Numbered from the stretch's first letter, positions 7,879 through 16,986 are shown. The stretch: DNA of 32,465 bases from Defluviitaleaceae bacterium (GCA_009778135.1 WRKJ01000085.1:1-32465), one strand, 5' to 3'. Notes: generated by a model from the sequence alone, not told the origin. Made by a program: numbers and translations.

Positions 7879-9361
7879 AAATGGCGATTTTCTATCAGGA
7901 TTCAGTGGAGGCAATACGCAAAAACCTTTAACTGAGCAGCACACAACGCCTGCTAAAGAAACGACGCCTCCTAACAAAGAAACACCCAGTCAAGTGAATG
8001 TGACAGAAAATAAAAAACTTGCTGACAAAATGGTTGCAGAAGCAGAAAAAAAAGACACTGCTGCTAAGCCATCTTCAAGACCTAGAACATCAGGGACGGC
8101 GACGCGTCCAGCTCAAAGTGCGAGTGCGATTATTAAAGCACCCGAGCATGTGGTTACAAAAGACAGTACCTTTCATAAACGTCAAATGACGAAATATGGC
8201 ATTTTCGGTGGTGTTGCCATCGTTGTTGCGATGATTGGATTTTTTGTTTTTCGGATGTTAAATACCGTTGAAATACCTAATTGGGTTGGTGAACCTATTG
8301 AAGGGAACAACAGCTTAAATGGTTGGCTAATTAATAACAACATTAGTGTTACTCGCGAGGAAGCTTACAGTCTTGAATTTGATGAAGGCATTATTATGTT
8401 ACAAAATCGTGAGCCAGAAAGTACGATTCAGGCAGGTGCTACGATCACCTTTACTGTTAGTCTTGGTCCGAATATGAATGAAATTGTTGAATTACCAGAC
8501 TTTGAAGCGATGACGCGTGCCCAAATTACCGCATGGATGAATGACATGCGCATCAGAGGGATTACGTTCAGAGAACAAAGTCATGCTGAGATTGAAAATA
8601 ACCATGTTATTCGTGTTGATTTTCCAAGTACTGTAGACCCAGAGAACTTTAGACGAAGTGATTCCATGAGTGTTTACGTGTCAACAGGACCGGAGACAGT
8701 CACAATTGGTAATATGGTGGGGAATACGCCTGAGCAATTTGAGCAGTTTATTGAAGCCCATCCTGCGCTTGACATTGTCCTTGAATACGAACCACATAGA
8801 ACCATTGAACGTGGCACTGTCTTGGCACAAAGTCACTCACCTGGGACAAGGCTACCTGTTGGTGAAACATTGACGTTGACGCTTTCAGCTGGCATACCCA
8901 TTCCTGTGCCGAACTTTGCGAATATTCGAATGTCAGAAGCGGAAGCAATGAGTCTTGACTTTGAGGATGGTTTAGCTGTTGATTTTGTTCAAAGGTATCA
9001 TGACACTGTCATATTTGGTAGATTCATTTCTCAGTCTGTTGCATATGGAGAAGAACTTTATGGAGAAAATCCGACAGTTCAAGTCGTTTACTCGTTAGGG
9101 CGACCGTGGATAGATATGTGGGGAACAGAGCAAGGCATTGAACGAGAGCTTTTCGAAATGAATGATAGAGGTGCTTCTTTGAGCGTTGAGTTTCGCCGTG
9201 TTAATTCTTGGGAGCCTCGTGGTACGGTTGTTAGTCAATCTCATTATGGACAACGTGTCCCTTTAAATACGAACATCATTGTTGAAGTAAGTCTTGGAAA
9301 TTTACAACCGCCTGTTGATGCACCACCACCAATAGAGATGCCACCGGGAGATGATGATTAG
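7871..9361 (+). CDS. Membrane-anchored five-PASTA-repeat protein without kinase domain
   Basis: 496-residue single-pass protein. Residues 1-108 are a cytosolic, low-complexity Thr/Pro/Lys/Ala-rich region. One TM helix lies at about 109-129. Five PASTA-like repeats follow at about 132-200, 205-274, 277-342, 343-411 and 412-476; each begins with a short hydrophobic strand such as VEIPNWVG or VELPDF and ends with a SLG/STG/SAG strand. A Pro-rich acidic tail ends the protein. PASTA domains bind muropeptides or peptidoglycan and normally sit on PknB-type kinases or PBPs; neither catalytic domain is present. The start overlaps the ATPase by 8 bp after an AAAGGAGGG site, so the two are translationally coupled. 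This suggests it serves the transporter as a wall sensor or anchor (inference). Confidence 0.85.
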   Translation: MSKNGDFLSGFSGGNTQKPLTEQHTTPAKETTPPNKETPSQVNVTENKKLADKMVAEAEKKDTAAKPSSRPRTSGTATRPAQSASAIIKAPEHVVTKDSTFHKRQMTKYGIFGGVAIVVAMIGFFVFRMLNTVEIPNWVGEPIEGNNSLNGWLINNNISVTREEAYSLEFDEGIIMLQNREPESTIQAGATITFTVSLGPNMNEIVELPDFEAMTRAQITAWMNDMRIRGITFREQSHAEIENNHVIRVDFPSTVDPENFRRSDSMSVYVSTGPETVTIGNMVGNTPEQFEQFIEAHPALDIVLEYEPHRTIERGTVLAQSHSPGTRLPVGETLTLTLSAGIPIPVPNFANIRMSEAEAMSLDFEDGLAVDFVQRYHDTVIFGRFISQSVAYGEELYGENPTVQVVYSLGRPWIDMWGTEQGIERELFEMNDRGASLSVEFRRVNSWEPRGTVVSQSHYGQRVPLNTNIIVEVSLGNLQPPVDAPPPIEMPPGDDD

Positions 9362-9373
9362 AAAATGGGGAGC

Positions 9374-9420
9374 AAAAAAATATCGCATCGACATGAACTA
9401 GCGTCTTGCGATATTTTTAT
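9374..9420 (+). terminator. Terminator after the PASTA gene
   Basis: aaaaaaatatcgca (9374-9387) pairs with tgcgatattttta (9407-9419), followed by a T-rich tail. It lies 13 bp after the PASTA stop and closes the permease-ATPase-PASTA unit. Confidence 0.85.
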
Positions 9421-9485
9421 CTGTTTTAGAAGGTAACGCAGTTGATGAAGAACAAGATCAGTTTTAACGTTTGAGCTTGGGAATG

Positions 9486-9539
9486 CCACAAATTTGCCAC
9501 AAAATTAAGACGCTTTTCTCATTGATTTTGTGTTATAAT
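9486..9539 (+). promoter_or_regulatory. Second CCACAA operator and promoter of permease copy 2
   Basis: CCACAA at 9486-9491 and 9497-9502 again shows an exact 11-bp period. TATAAT follows at 9534-9539, 31 bp after the last copy, with cgcttt at the -35 position, matching the layout at 5368-5431. The two sites also share flanking bases (TGG.AAT.CCACAAATTT). This points to one common response regulator encoded outside the window. The ~60 bp before it (9425-9485) show faint similarity to the histidine-kinase relic. Confidence 0.65.
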
Positions 9540-9607
9540 ACGTTACATCAGTATTTTAAAGTTTAAATCATTTACAATTGCAAGCTAACAGCATAAAAAG
9601 GAGGTGT

Positions 9608-11206
9608 ATGTCGAGTGTGACCCTCATACTTGACAGACATATGAATTTCTTGAAAAGAGCAACGACAAGTGTTTTAAGAAGACCTGGAAAAACCATCATT
9701 TTACTGCTTCTTGTGTTTATACTGGGATCAGTGATCGCAGGCGCCATTTCTGTAGAAGGAGCGATTAGTAACACAGATGCCAATTTGCGTCGTAACATGC
9801 AGCCCATTATGTCGATCGGGATGGACCATGAAGCTTGGTGGGAATATGAGTCGACTTATGACTTTGATTGGGAGACAACTTTTCCACCAGCACCACCCAT
9901 TTTAACACCAGCAGATGTTCGTGCCATCGGAGATTTGAATTATGTGACGTTTTATGATTACATGGCCATGGTAGGTTTAAGCAGCCTTGATTTGAGACGT
10001 TATGAAGGTGAGCATGAGTCTTGGTTTCAAGAAGGTGTGCCAGATTGGTTTGATTTAAGAGGTGTTTCTAGTTCTTCAATGGTTGTCATTGAAGAAGGCA
10101 TTATTGAGTTGGTACAAGGTCGCCAATTCGAGTCAGGTGAGTTGACCCCAGGAAATGAACGTGCGACAGCGCTTATTTCCGTCGCATTTGCTGATGTCAA
10201 TGAATTAGCCATCGGGTCAACGTTTGAATTGTATGAAGTCATCACTTTACCAACGGATCCTGATGGAGATTCTTGGATAGAGTGGGGACCGGAGATGTTT
10301 ATTGATGAGAATGTTCACGCCCGTGTCGGATTGGAGTTTGAAGTAGTGGGTCTATTTGATGTTCCATTAGATCCCGACGTTGTCCAACATAGTCAAGAAT
10401 ACCAAGATAGAATCAGAGCATTAAATGCCATTTATGCACCAAACTGGTCGATTGAAGATGTGACGAGAAGAATCGCAGTGGAGCATGCGGCCGCTTGGGA
10501 AGCCTCTCCTTATGATGCGCCGGGTTGGGTCGGTCATCAACTGGAAAATTCGGAGCATCAAATGCGGGTTATTCCGTTATTCGTGTTGGAAGATCCCGCT
10601 GATATGGATCATTTTCGAACAGCGGGCGCACATTATTTACCTGATTTTTATCAATTTGAAGACTTATCAAGTGCTTTTGATGAGATCGCTTCTTCGATGG
10701 CAACGATGCAAACCATTGCAAATTGGATTTTATATGTGTCCATTGGTGCTACTTTATTGATTCTTAGTTTATTGATCACGTTATTTTTACGCGATCGTCG
10801 TTATGAAATGGGTGTTTATTTAGCATTGGGAGAGAAAAAAGGTAAAATCATTACGCAAATTTTGATGGAAGTCCTTGTCACATCTTTTGTGGCCATCACA
10901 TTATCTGTTTTTGTCGGTAGTCTTATTTCCGGTAGGGTTTCTCATAACATGTTAATGAATGAATTGACAGCGGAAGTCAACAATGATCCATGGGATAATT
11001 GGAGACATGAATGGACCATTTTTGATGAGATCGGAATTCCAACAACGAGTATGTCAGCGGATGAAATGATGGCTCAGTTTGACGTTTCCTTAGGCATCCA
11101 AACCATCGGTTTATTTTATGTCATTGGATTAGGTGCAGTGATCTTATCAACTTTGGCACCTGTGATTTATGTGGTGACATTAAACCCGAAAAAAGTTTTA
11201 ATGTAA
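9608..11206 (+). CDS. FtsX/MacB-type ABC transporter permease, copy 2
   Basis: Paralogue of the permease at 5544, 532 residues from 9608 or 521 from the internal ATG at 9641 that matches the paralogue's start. Topology is the same: N-terminal helix, large acidic extracytoplasmic domain, three C-terminal helices, with the shared RDRRYEMGVYLALGEKKGKI loop and the C-terminal TLNPKKVLM. The external domains differ in sequence but keep landmarks such as HARVGLEFEVVG and YAPNWSIEDV. AAAAGGAGG ends 3 nt before the 9608 ATG, unusually close. No ATPase follows, so it probably uses the one at 7204, perhaps as a second homodimer or as a heterodimer with copy 1. It is a single-gene unit behind its own CCACAA promoter. 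Confidence 0.9.
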   Translation: MSSVTLILDRHMNFLKRATTSVLRRPGKTIILLLLVFILGSVIAGAISVEGAISNTDANLRRNMQPIMSIGMDHEAWWEYESTYDFDWETTFPPAPPILTPADVRAIGDLNYVTFYDYMAMVGLSSLDLRRYEGEHESWFQEGVPDWFDLRGVSSSSMVVIEEGIIELVQGRQFESGELTPGNERATALISVAFADVNELAIGSTFELYEVITLPTDPDGDSWIEWGPEMFIDENVHARVGLEFEVVGLFDVPLDPDVVQHSQEYQDRIRALNAIYAPNWSIEDVTRRIAVEHAAAWEASPYDAPGWVGHQLENSEHQMRVIPLFVLEDPADMDHFRTAGAHYLPDFYQFEDLSSAFDEIASSMATMQTIANWILYVSIGATLLILSLLITLFLRDRRYEMGVYLALGEKKGKIITQILMEVLVTSFVAITLSVFVGSLISGRVSHNMLMNELTAEVNNDPWDNWRHEWTIFDEIGIPTTSMSADEMMAQFDVSLGIQTIGLFYVIGLGAVILSTLAPVIYVVTLNPKKVLM

Positions 11207-11219
11207 GGCATTAAATGAT

Positions 11220-11306
11220 ACGACCATTTGATGAAGTGAATGTTTGATTGTGAATAAGTAACGCATAGGTTCGTGTGACAAGCCTATGCGTTTATGGTCG
11301 TCGTTT
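11220..11306 (+). terminator. Nested hairpin terminator after permease copy 2
   Basis: An outer stem, acgaccat (11220-11227) with atggtcgt (11294-11301), encloses an inner stem, acgcatagg (11261-11269) with cctatgcgt (11283-11291). A short T-run follows at 11303-11306. It separates the permease gene from the peptide transporter operon. I see no clear promoter for the operon between here and 11341. Confidence 0.55.
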
Positions 11307-11355
11307 TCTCAAAGCGGTCGAAGTGAAAAATAATGAGACTCAAGGAGGAAAAGTA

Positions 11356-12180
11356 ATGTCCACATTAAAAAAGCGCTTGAAAAATTTACAAATTGTGATG
11401 GGTGGTAGCATTGTGTTTGTGCTGGTGATCATGGCGATTTTTGCGCCACTTGTTGCCCCACTGGACCCGCTTGCGATTGATGTCCCCGGTCGGCTTAGCC
11501 CGCCTTCAGCGTATCATTGGTTAGGGACGGATGCACTCGGTCGAGATGTGTTCTCAAGGCTTATTTTTGGTACACGGATCAGTTTAATGATTGGTGTACT
11601 TGCTTCTTTTTTTGGGGCTGTTGTTGGGGTGACGATTGGGATCATTTCAGGTTACTATGGCAAATGGGTAGATGCCGTTGTCATGCGCTTTTGTGATATT
11701 TTACTTGCATTTCCAGGTATTTTATTGGCTTTAGGTATTATTACGATTCTCGGAGCAGGCACGTTTAATACGATTATTGCTGTTTCTATTTTCGCCGTGC
11801 CGATTTTTGCTCGTATTGCACGTGGTCAAGCGATGCAGGTAAAAAAAGCAGAATACATTGATGCGATTAAAACAGTGGGTGCCAGTGACTTACGGATTTT
11901 AACACGTCACATCTTGCCGAATATTCTTTCGCCGATTACCGTTCAAATGACGCTTTATGTGGCAAGTGCCATTGTAACAGCAGCAAGTTTATCTTTCTTA
12001 GGACTTGGTACGCAACAGCCTACACCTGAGTGGGGGACCATGCTGGCAGATGGACGTGAATTTTTGCTGCAAGCGCCGCATCTTGTTTTGTATCCAGGAC
12101 TGTCTATTTTAATCACTGTGCTTGGGATTAATTTACTTGGTGATGGACTCAGAGATGCACTTAGGCCAAGAGGGAGGTAA
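11356..12180 (+). CDS. dppC: Peptide ABC transporter permease, DppC/OppC type
   Basis: 274-residue inner-membrane permease of a peptide or nickel importer. It begins with the OppC_N helix and motif APLVAPLDP, continues with HWLGTDALGRDVFSRLIFGTR, which is diagnostic of the DppC/OppC/GsiD branch, and has the EAA loop EYIDAIKTVGASDLRILTRHILPN that docks onto the ATPases. The start at 11356 is set by AAGGAGG 7 nt upstream; the open frame continues 5' into the terminator hairpin but has no SD there. It is the first gene of a five-gene operon C-B-D-F-A. Putting the C permease before B and the binding protein last is a less common order. Confidence 0.93.
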   Translation: MSTLKKRLKNLQIVMGGSIVFVLVIMAIFAPLVAPLDPLAIDVPGRLSPPSAYHWLGTDALGRDVFSRLIFGTRISLMIGVLASFFGAVVGVTIGIISGYYGKWVDAVVMRFCDILLAFPGILLALGIITILGAGTFNTIIAVSIFAVPIFARIARGQAMQVKKAEYIDAIKTVGASDLRILTRHILPNILSPITVQMTLYVASAIVTAASLSFLGLGTQQPTPEWGTMLADGREFLLQAPHLVLYPGLSILITVLGINLLGDGLRDALRPRGR

Positions 12181-12185
12181 ATGAT

Positions 12186-13115
12186 ATGCTTTACTTTTTT
12201 ATCAAACGTTTGTTGCAAATGATTCCTGTTGCCATTGGTGTTACCATCGCTGTTTTCTTAATCTTGCACCTTATCCCAGGTGATCCTGCGAGGATCATGG
12301 CAGGAGAAGCAGCCAATCCAGAGCAACTGGAACAAATGCGAATTAATTTAGGACTTCATTTGCCACTTCATGAGCAATTTTTGAACTATTTTGGCAATTT
12401 GCTTCAAGGTGATATGGGCACTTCGATTCGCACAGGTCGACCTGTCGTCCTTGAAATTTTTGAAAATCGATTTTTGATTACTTTACAGCTGGCGATTGCA
12501 GGTACATCACTCTCTATTTTATTGGGACTGATTGTGGGCATTCTTTCTGCAGCAACAAAAACGCGATATAGCTTTGTGGAAAAGCTATTGATGCTTGTTT
12601 CTTTAGTCGGTTTAAGCATGCCGAATTTTTGGCTCGGTATTTTACTGATTCAACTTTTTAGTGTCAGACTGGACTGGCTGCCGATTATTGGTTGGGGCAC
12701 ATGGCAACAGATGATCATGCCCATGCTGACCCTTGGCGTTACAGGGATGGCTGCTATTGCGCGTATGACTTCTAATTCACTTACAGAAGTGCTGGCACAA
12801 GACTACATCCGTACTGCTTATGCCAAAGGTGTCAAAAGCAGTGTGATCATCTTTAGACACGCCCTTAAAAATGGTCTTATCCCAGTGGTGACGATTGTTG
12901 GCTTGCAATTTGGCAGCTTGCTTGGGGGTGCAATTATTACAGAAAGTATCTTTGCGATTAATGGTCTTGGTAGGCTTGTTGTCGATGCGATTCGGGCGCA
13001 AGATTTTCCACTTTTACAAGGTGCAGTGCTTGTTTATGCACTGGTCTTTGTCGTGGTGAATTTCTTGGTGGATATCTCCTATCGACTCATCAATAAACGC
13101 ATGGAGTTAAATTAG
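12186..13115 (+). CDS. dppB: Peptide ABC transporter permease, DppB/OppB type
   Basis: 309-residue permease that pairs with DppC to form the membrane channel. It opens with FIKRLLQMIPVAIGVTIAVFLILHLIPGDP, the N-terminal signature of DppB/OppB proteins, and carries the EAA loop DYIRTAYAKGVKSSVIIFRHALKN and the C-terminal ESIFAINGLGRLVVDAI motif. It starts 5 nt after dppC, and its SD AGGGAGGT lies inside the dppC stop region, so the two are tightly coupled. Confidence 0.94.
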   Translation: MLYFFIKRLLQMIPVAIGVTIAVFLILHLIPGDPARIMAGEAANPEQLEQMRINLGLHLPLHEQFLNYFGNLLQGDMGTSIRTGRPVVLEIFENRFLITLQLAIAGTSLSILLGLIVGILSAATKTRYSFVEKLLMLVSLVGLSMPNFWLGILLIQLFSVRLDWLPIIGWGTWQQMIMPMLTLGVTGMAAIARMTSNSLTEVLAQDYIRTAYAKGVKSSVIIFRHALKNGLIPVVTIVGLQFGSLLGGAIITESIFAINGLGRLVVDAIRAQDFPLLQGAVLVYALVFVVVNFLVDISYRLINKRMELN

Positions 13116-13125
13116 GAGGTATGAG

Positions 13126-14136
13126 ATGATGACACAACCATTATTACAAGTCAGTGATCTAAAAACGTCCTTTTTTAGTGATCGTGGCGAAGTTAAAGCA
13201 GTTAATGGTATTAGCTTTTCATTAGAAGCGGGGCGCACCATTGGCATTGTTGGCGAGTCGGGTTCTGGCAAAAGTATTACGAGCTTGTCTATTATGCAAC
13301 TTTTACATGGCACATCAGGTCAAATCATGAGTGGCGAAATTTTATTCAAAGGTCGTGACTTGCTCAAGCTTAAAGAATCTGAGATGCGCAAAATCCGTGG
13401 TAATGAAATTTCCATGATTTTCCAAGAACCGATGACCAGTTTAAACCCAACGATGAAAATTGGTGAGCAAATTGCTGAAGCGATCCGTATTCATCAACAA
13501 GCGTCGCGTAAGATGGCTTGGGATAAAGCGGTCGACATGCTTGACAAAGTCGGTATCCCTTCACCTAAAAAACGTGCGAGTCAGTTTCCTTTTGAGCTTT
13601 CAGGCGGCATGCGACAACGCGTCATGATTGCCATGGCACTCGCTTCTAACCCTGAACTGTTAATTGCAGATGAACCAACAACGGCACTTGATGTAACCAT
13701 TCAAGCACAAATTTTAAAACTTATTAAAGCTTTGCAAAGTGAAACGCAAACAGCGATGATCATGATCACCCACGATTTAGGGGTCATTGCTGAAACATGT
13801 GATGACGTTGCCGTGATGTATTGTGGTAAAATCGTTGAGTACACCGATGTCGTTACATTGTTTAAAAATCCGCTTCATCCGTATACAAAAGGTTTGCTTG
13901 CTTCATTACCGACGCATGATGTGAAAAAAGAGAAGCTTGAAATCATCGAAGGACATGTCCCAAGTCCTTACGAATTGCCATCAGGCTGTGCTTTTGCGCC
14001 GAGATGTCCTTATGTGACCGATGCATGCGCTAAAGAAATGCCACCACTGATTGAGGGAAGCGTGAGATGCATTCATGCCCAAGCGATTGCACAAGGACTT
14101 CACCGAAAAACGATGCAAGCGAAAGGAGGTGCATGA
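13126..14136 (+). CDS. dppD: Peptide ABC transporter ATPase, DppD/OppD type
   Basis: 336-residue cytosolic ATPase. It contains Walker [10 protein letters not shown]-loop [10 protein letters not shown], signature [15 protein letters not shown], Walker [14 protein letters not shown] and H-loop MITHDLG. The oligopeptide-transporter C-terminal extension has the Cys-rich [13 protein letters not shown] segment, which in this family binds an Fe-S cluster or shapes the C terminus. The LSGGMRQR signature marks the D subunit. SD AGGAGGT lies 5 nt before ATG 13126; ATG 13129 is an alternative start. It forms the ATPase heterodimer with the next gene. Confidence 0.94.
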   Translation: MMTQPLLQVSDLKTSFFSDRGEVKAVNGISFSLEAGRTIGIVGESGSGKSITSLSIMQLLHGTSGQIMSGEILFKGRDLLKLKESEMRKIRGNEISMIFQEPMTSLNPTMKIGEQIAEAIRIHQQASRKMAWDKAVDMLDKVGIPSPKKRASQFPFELSGGMRQRVMIAMALASNPELLIADEPTTALDVTIQAQILKLIKALQSETQTAMIMITHDLGVIAETCDDVAVMYCGKIVEYTDVVTLFKNPLHPYTKGLLASLPTHDVKKEKLEIIEGHVPSPYELPSGCAFAPRCPYVTDACAKEMPPLIEGSVRCIHAQAIAQGLHRKTMQAKGGA

Positions 14137-14140
14137 GGTC

Positions 14141-15118
14141 ATGAGTGAACCTTTATTAGAAGTGCGAAATTTAAAAAAATATTTTCCTGTCAAAACAGGA
14201 TTTGCTAAAACAACGCAAGTAAAAGCAGTCGATGACGTGAGTTTTACAGTCAATGCTGGTGAAACGGTAAGCATCGTTGGCGAATCGGGTTGTGGTAAGT
14301 CAACAACAGGGCGTGCGATCATGCAACTTGACAAACCGACAGCGGGTCAAATCATTTTTAATGGTGTTGATTTGATGACGCTTTCTAAATCTGATTTGAG
14401 AAAAACACGTGGTGACATTCAAATGATTTTTCAAGATCCGTTTGCATCACTTAATCCAAGACAAACTGTTTATCACATGTTAAACGAAGTGATGGCTGTT
14501 CAAGGCATTGGTAAAAATGGTCAGCGTCGCGAGAAGATTAAAGAACTGTTAGCAACTGTCGGCTTGCTAGAACATCAAATTGACTTGTTGCCACATCAAT
14601 TTTCAGGCGGGCAACGTCAACGGATTGGCATTGCTCGTGCGCTTGCTGCTAACCCGAAACTGATTGTCTGTGACGAAGCTGTTTCTGCCCTTGATGTGAG
14701 TATTCAGGCGCAAGTGCTTAATTTGCTCAAAGATTTGCAAAAAGAGCTCAACTTGACCTATTTATTTATTTCTCATGATCTCGGTGTTGTCCGGCATATA
14801 TCAGATAAAATCATCGTCATGTATCTCGGTAAAGTCATGGAAATTTCTGAAAGTGAAGCACTGTTTAATCGCCCACGTCACCCCTACACAAAAGCTTTGC
14901 TTTCTGCGATTCCAACCATTGATTTTGACAACCCGAAAGAAAAGCTCATCTTGCAAGGCGATGTGCCAACCCCTTTAGACCCACCGACGGGCTGTCCTTT
15001 TCATACCCGTTGTCCTTTTGCGATTGAAGCGTGCAAGCAAACTGTTCCGGCAGTAGAACCTCAAAAAGATGACCCGACCCATGGCGTAGCTTGCATTCGG
15101 ACAGAAGAAATTGCCTAG
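14141..15118 (+). CDS. dppF: Peptide ABC transporter ATPase, DppF/OppF type
   Basis: 325-residue ATPase partner of DppD. It contains Walker [20 protein letters not shown], signature [15 protein letters not shown], Walker [16 protein letters not shown]-loop SHDLGVV and the C-terminal [15 protein letters not shown] Cys motif. DEAVSALDV and SGGQRQR mark the F subunit. The start at 14141 is chosen because AAGGAGGT lies 10 nt upstream. It begins 4 nt after the dppD stop; the open frame extends upstream inside dppD but without an SD. Confidence 0.94.
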   Translation: MSEPLLEVRNLKKYFPVKTGFAKTTQVKAVDDVSFTVNAGETVSIVGESGCGKSTTGRAIMQLDKPTAGQIIFNGVDLMTLSKSDLRKTRGDIQMIFQDPFASLNPRQTVYHMLNEVMAVQGIGKNGQRREKIKELLATVGLLEHQIDLLPHQFSGGQRQRIGIARALAANPKLIVCDEAVSALDVSIQAQVLNLLKDLQKELNLTYLFISHDLGVVRHISDKIIVMYLGKVMEISESEALFNRPRHPYTKALLSAIPTIDFDNPKEKLILQGDVPTPLDPPTGCPFHTRCPFAIEACKQTVPAVEPQKDDPTHGVACIRTEEIA

Positions 15119-15147
15119 TTTGATACGGATTTTCAATCCGTGTCAAA
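15119..15147 (+). other. 13-bp hairpin directly after dppF
   Basis: tttgatacggatt (15119-15131) pairs with aatccgtgtcaaa (15135-15147) with one G-U and a 3-nt loop, starting one base after the dppF stop. There is no U-tail, so it is more likely an RNA 3'-end protector or processing barrier than a full terminator. Confidence 0.6.
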
Positions 15148-15168
15148 CGACAGTTGCTTGGCGTTTTT

Positions 15169-15219
15169 GAAACAGATGGTGAGGCGCTTAACACAGTTGA
15201 GCATCTCACCATCTGTTTC
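15169..15219 (+). other. 15-bp perfect hairpin between dppF and the binding protein gene
   Basis: gaaacagatggtgag (15169-15183) pairs perfectly with ctcaccatctgtttc (15205-15219). An inner stem, gctta/tgagc, extends it. No T-run follows. With the preceding hairpin it probably sets differential mRNA levels between the permease/ATPase genes and the binding protein, which such systems need in excess. No convincing promoter is visible between 15220 and 15310. Confidence 0.6.
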
Positions 15220-15325
15220 ATAAGTGTTTTGCATTTGTTAGGTGTCACGACCGTCTTTTGATTGCGGGCGTTAACGCGTGGGAAATAAAAAGGCAGATGA
15301 AAAAAATTGAAGGAGGAGAAATCCT

Positions 15326-16924
15326 ATGAAAAAAAGAAGTATGTGGCTAGCTTTGCTAGCAGTTGCATTTTTGCTGTTTTTGACAGCATGTGGTACCGAT
15401 GAGGATGGATCGAGTCTTGGAGAAGTCGTTGATCCGACCGAAGCGGATAACGGTGATGAGGTGTCACCTGCTATGACTGGCGGCGAAATCGTCTATGTGG
15501 TCGCATCTGATGTTGTCACCTTAGATCCGATTCGTTCAAATGATTCAGCTTCAACAGATGCACAGTCACAAATGCTTGACGGTTTAACACGTTTTGATCC
15601 TGTCACTGCAGAGTTATTACCACGCTTGGCAACAAGTTTTGAACAAATCGAACCAACCGTTTGGGAATTTTCTTTACGTCAAGGGATTTATTTCACAGAT
15701 GGTGCTTACTTTGATGCCGATGTTGTGGCACTCAATTTAAACCGACTTTTAGATCCAGAGGAAGCATCACCTGCGTTGTTTATTGTTGAAATGATCACTG
15801 AAGTTGAAGTGGTTGACACTTATACGGTACATATCCACACAGAATTTCCATTTGCACCACTTCCTGGTCATTTAGCGCATCGAAGTGGCTTCATGGTGAG
15901 TCCCAATGCGATTGCTGCAACTGAAGTCGGTGAAGATGTTGAACCTGTTGGTACAGGACCATTCATTCTTTCTGACCGTGAATATGGGAATTTCCTTTTA
16001 ATGGAACGAAATGATGCTTATTGGGGAAGTCAATTGGCAATTCCTGATTATGTTCGCTTTATTGTCGTACCAGAACCAGCGACACGCTTTGCCATGGTGC
16101 AAACAGGTGAAGCCCACTATTTAGTCGGTCAACCCACTGATTTTGCGGTTGCTTCCGATATTGATAGCATTGATGTTGATTTACTTCAAACGACGACACT
16201 TGATTATATCGGTTTTAATACGGCTGAAGGGCCACTTGCGAATGTCCTCGTTCGTCAAGCAATTACGCATGCGATTGATCGAAATGCCATCGTTGAAGGA
16301 TTAGCTGAAGGCGTTGGTTTAGTCGCAACAGGACCACTTGCACCACTTGTGGACATGTCACCCACTGTTGAAGGGTTAGACTTTGATTTAGAGTTGGCAC
16401 GTGCGTTACTTGAAGAATCTGGTTATACAGACATTGAACTGAATTTTTGGTACAATGAAGGGAATAACTTCCGTGGACTTGTAGGTGTGTTTGTGCAAGC
16501 ATCTTTAGCTGAAATTGGGATTACCGTTAATGTTGCTTCTTTAGAATGGGGTGCTTATCTTGAAGCAACTGCAGCGGGTGAGCATGACATGTTTATGTTA
16601 GGTTGGGTGACGACAACAGGAGATCCCGACTACGGATTATTCCCCATTTTACATAGCGATCAAGTCGGTGATCCAGGGAACCGTTTCTTCTTTGAAAATG
16701 ACGAAGTCGATGCGCTGCTAGCGCGTGGTCGTCAATCATCAGACAGAGCATACCGCATGGCTGTTTATCAAGAAGTTGCGGAATTGCTTGTTTATGAAGC
16801 GCCGATGGTACCATTACGTTTCCAACAAGCTGTTTTGCTTTCAAACGGTGTTGATGGTATTTTAACAGACTTCGCTAATACGCCATTCTTCTACCGTGCA
16901 ACGTTACGACCTACAGTCGATTAA
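15326..16924 (+). CDS. dppA: Peptide-binding lipoprotein, family 5 solute-binding protein
   Basis: 532-residue extracellular lipoprotein. The signal peptide ends in the lipobox LTAC with the lipidated Cys at residue 22. An acidic linker rich in Asp and Glu (23-50) is followed by the SBP_bac_5 fold: VVTLDPIRSNDSAS, DGLTRFDPVTAELLPRLATSFE, WEFSLRQGIYFTDGAYFDADVV, GTGPFIL and MLGWVTTTGDPDYGLFPIL. It delivers di- or oligopeptides, or another ligand of this large family, to DppBC. GAAGGAGG lies upstream of the ATG. The ligand cannot be read from the sequence. Confidence 0.92.
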   Translation: MKKRSMWLALLAVAFLLFLTACGTDEDGSSLGEVVDPTEADNGDEVSPAMTGGEIVYVVASDVVTLDPIRSNDSASTDAQSQMLDGLTRFDPVTAELLPRLATSFEQIEPTVWEFSLRQGIYFTDGAYFDADVVALNLNRLLDPEEASPALFIVEMITEVEVVDTYTVHIHTEFPFAPLPGHLAHRSGFMVSPNAIAATEVGEDVEPVGTGPFILSDREYGNFLLMERNDAYWGSQLAIPDYVRFIVVPEPATRFAMVQTGEAHYLVGQPTDFAVASDIDSIDVDLLQTTTLDYIGFNTAEGPLANVLVRQAITHAIDRNAIVEGLAEGVGLVATGPLAPLVDMSPTVEGLDFDLELARALLEESGYTDIELNFWYNEGNNFRGLVGVFVQASLAEIGITVNVASLEWGAYLEATAAGEHDMFMLGWVTTTGDPDYGLFPILHSDQVGDPGNRFFFENDEVDALLARGRQSSDRAYRMAVYQEVAELLVYEAPMVPLRFQQAVLLSNGVDGILTDFANTPFFYRATLRPTVD

Positions 16925-16986
16925 CACTTCAAGTTTTCATTTATGAAAATAAAATGAGAAATTTGTGAAATAACGATGATTAAACG

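Noticed and set aside
11275-11355. Longer N terminus for DppC
   Set aside because: The extension would be encoded by the terminator hairpin and lacks homology; AAGGAGG points to the ATG at 11356.
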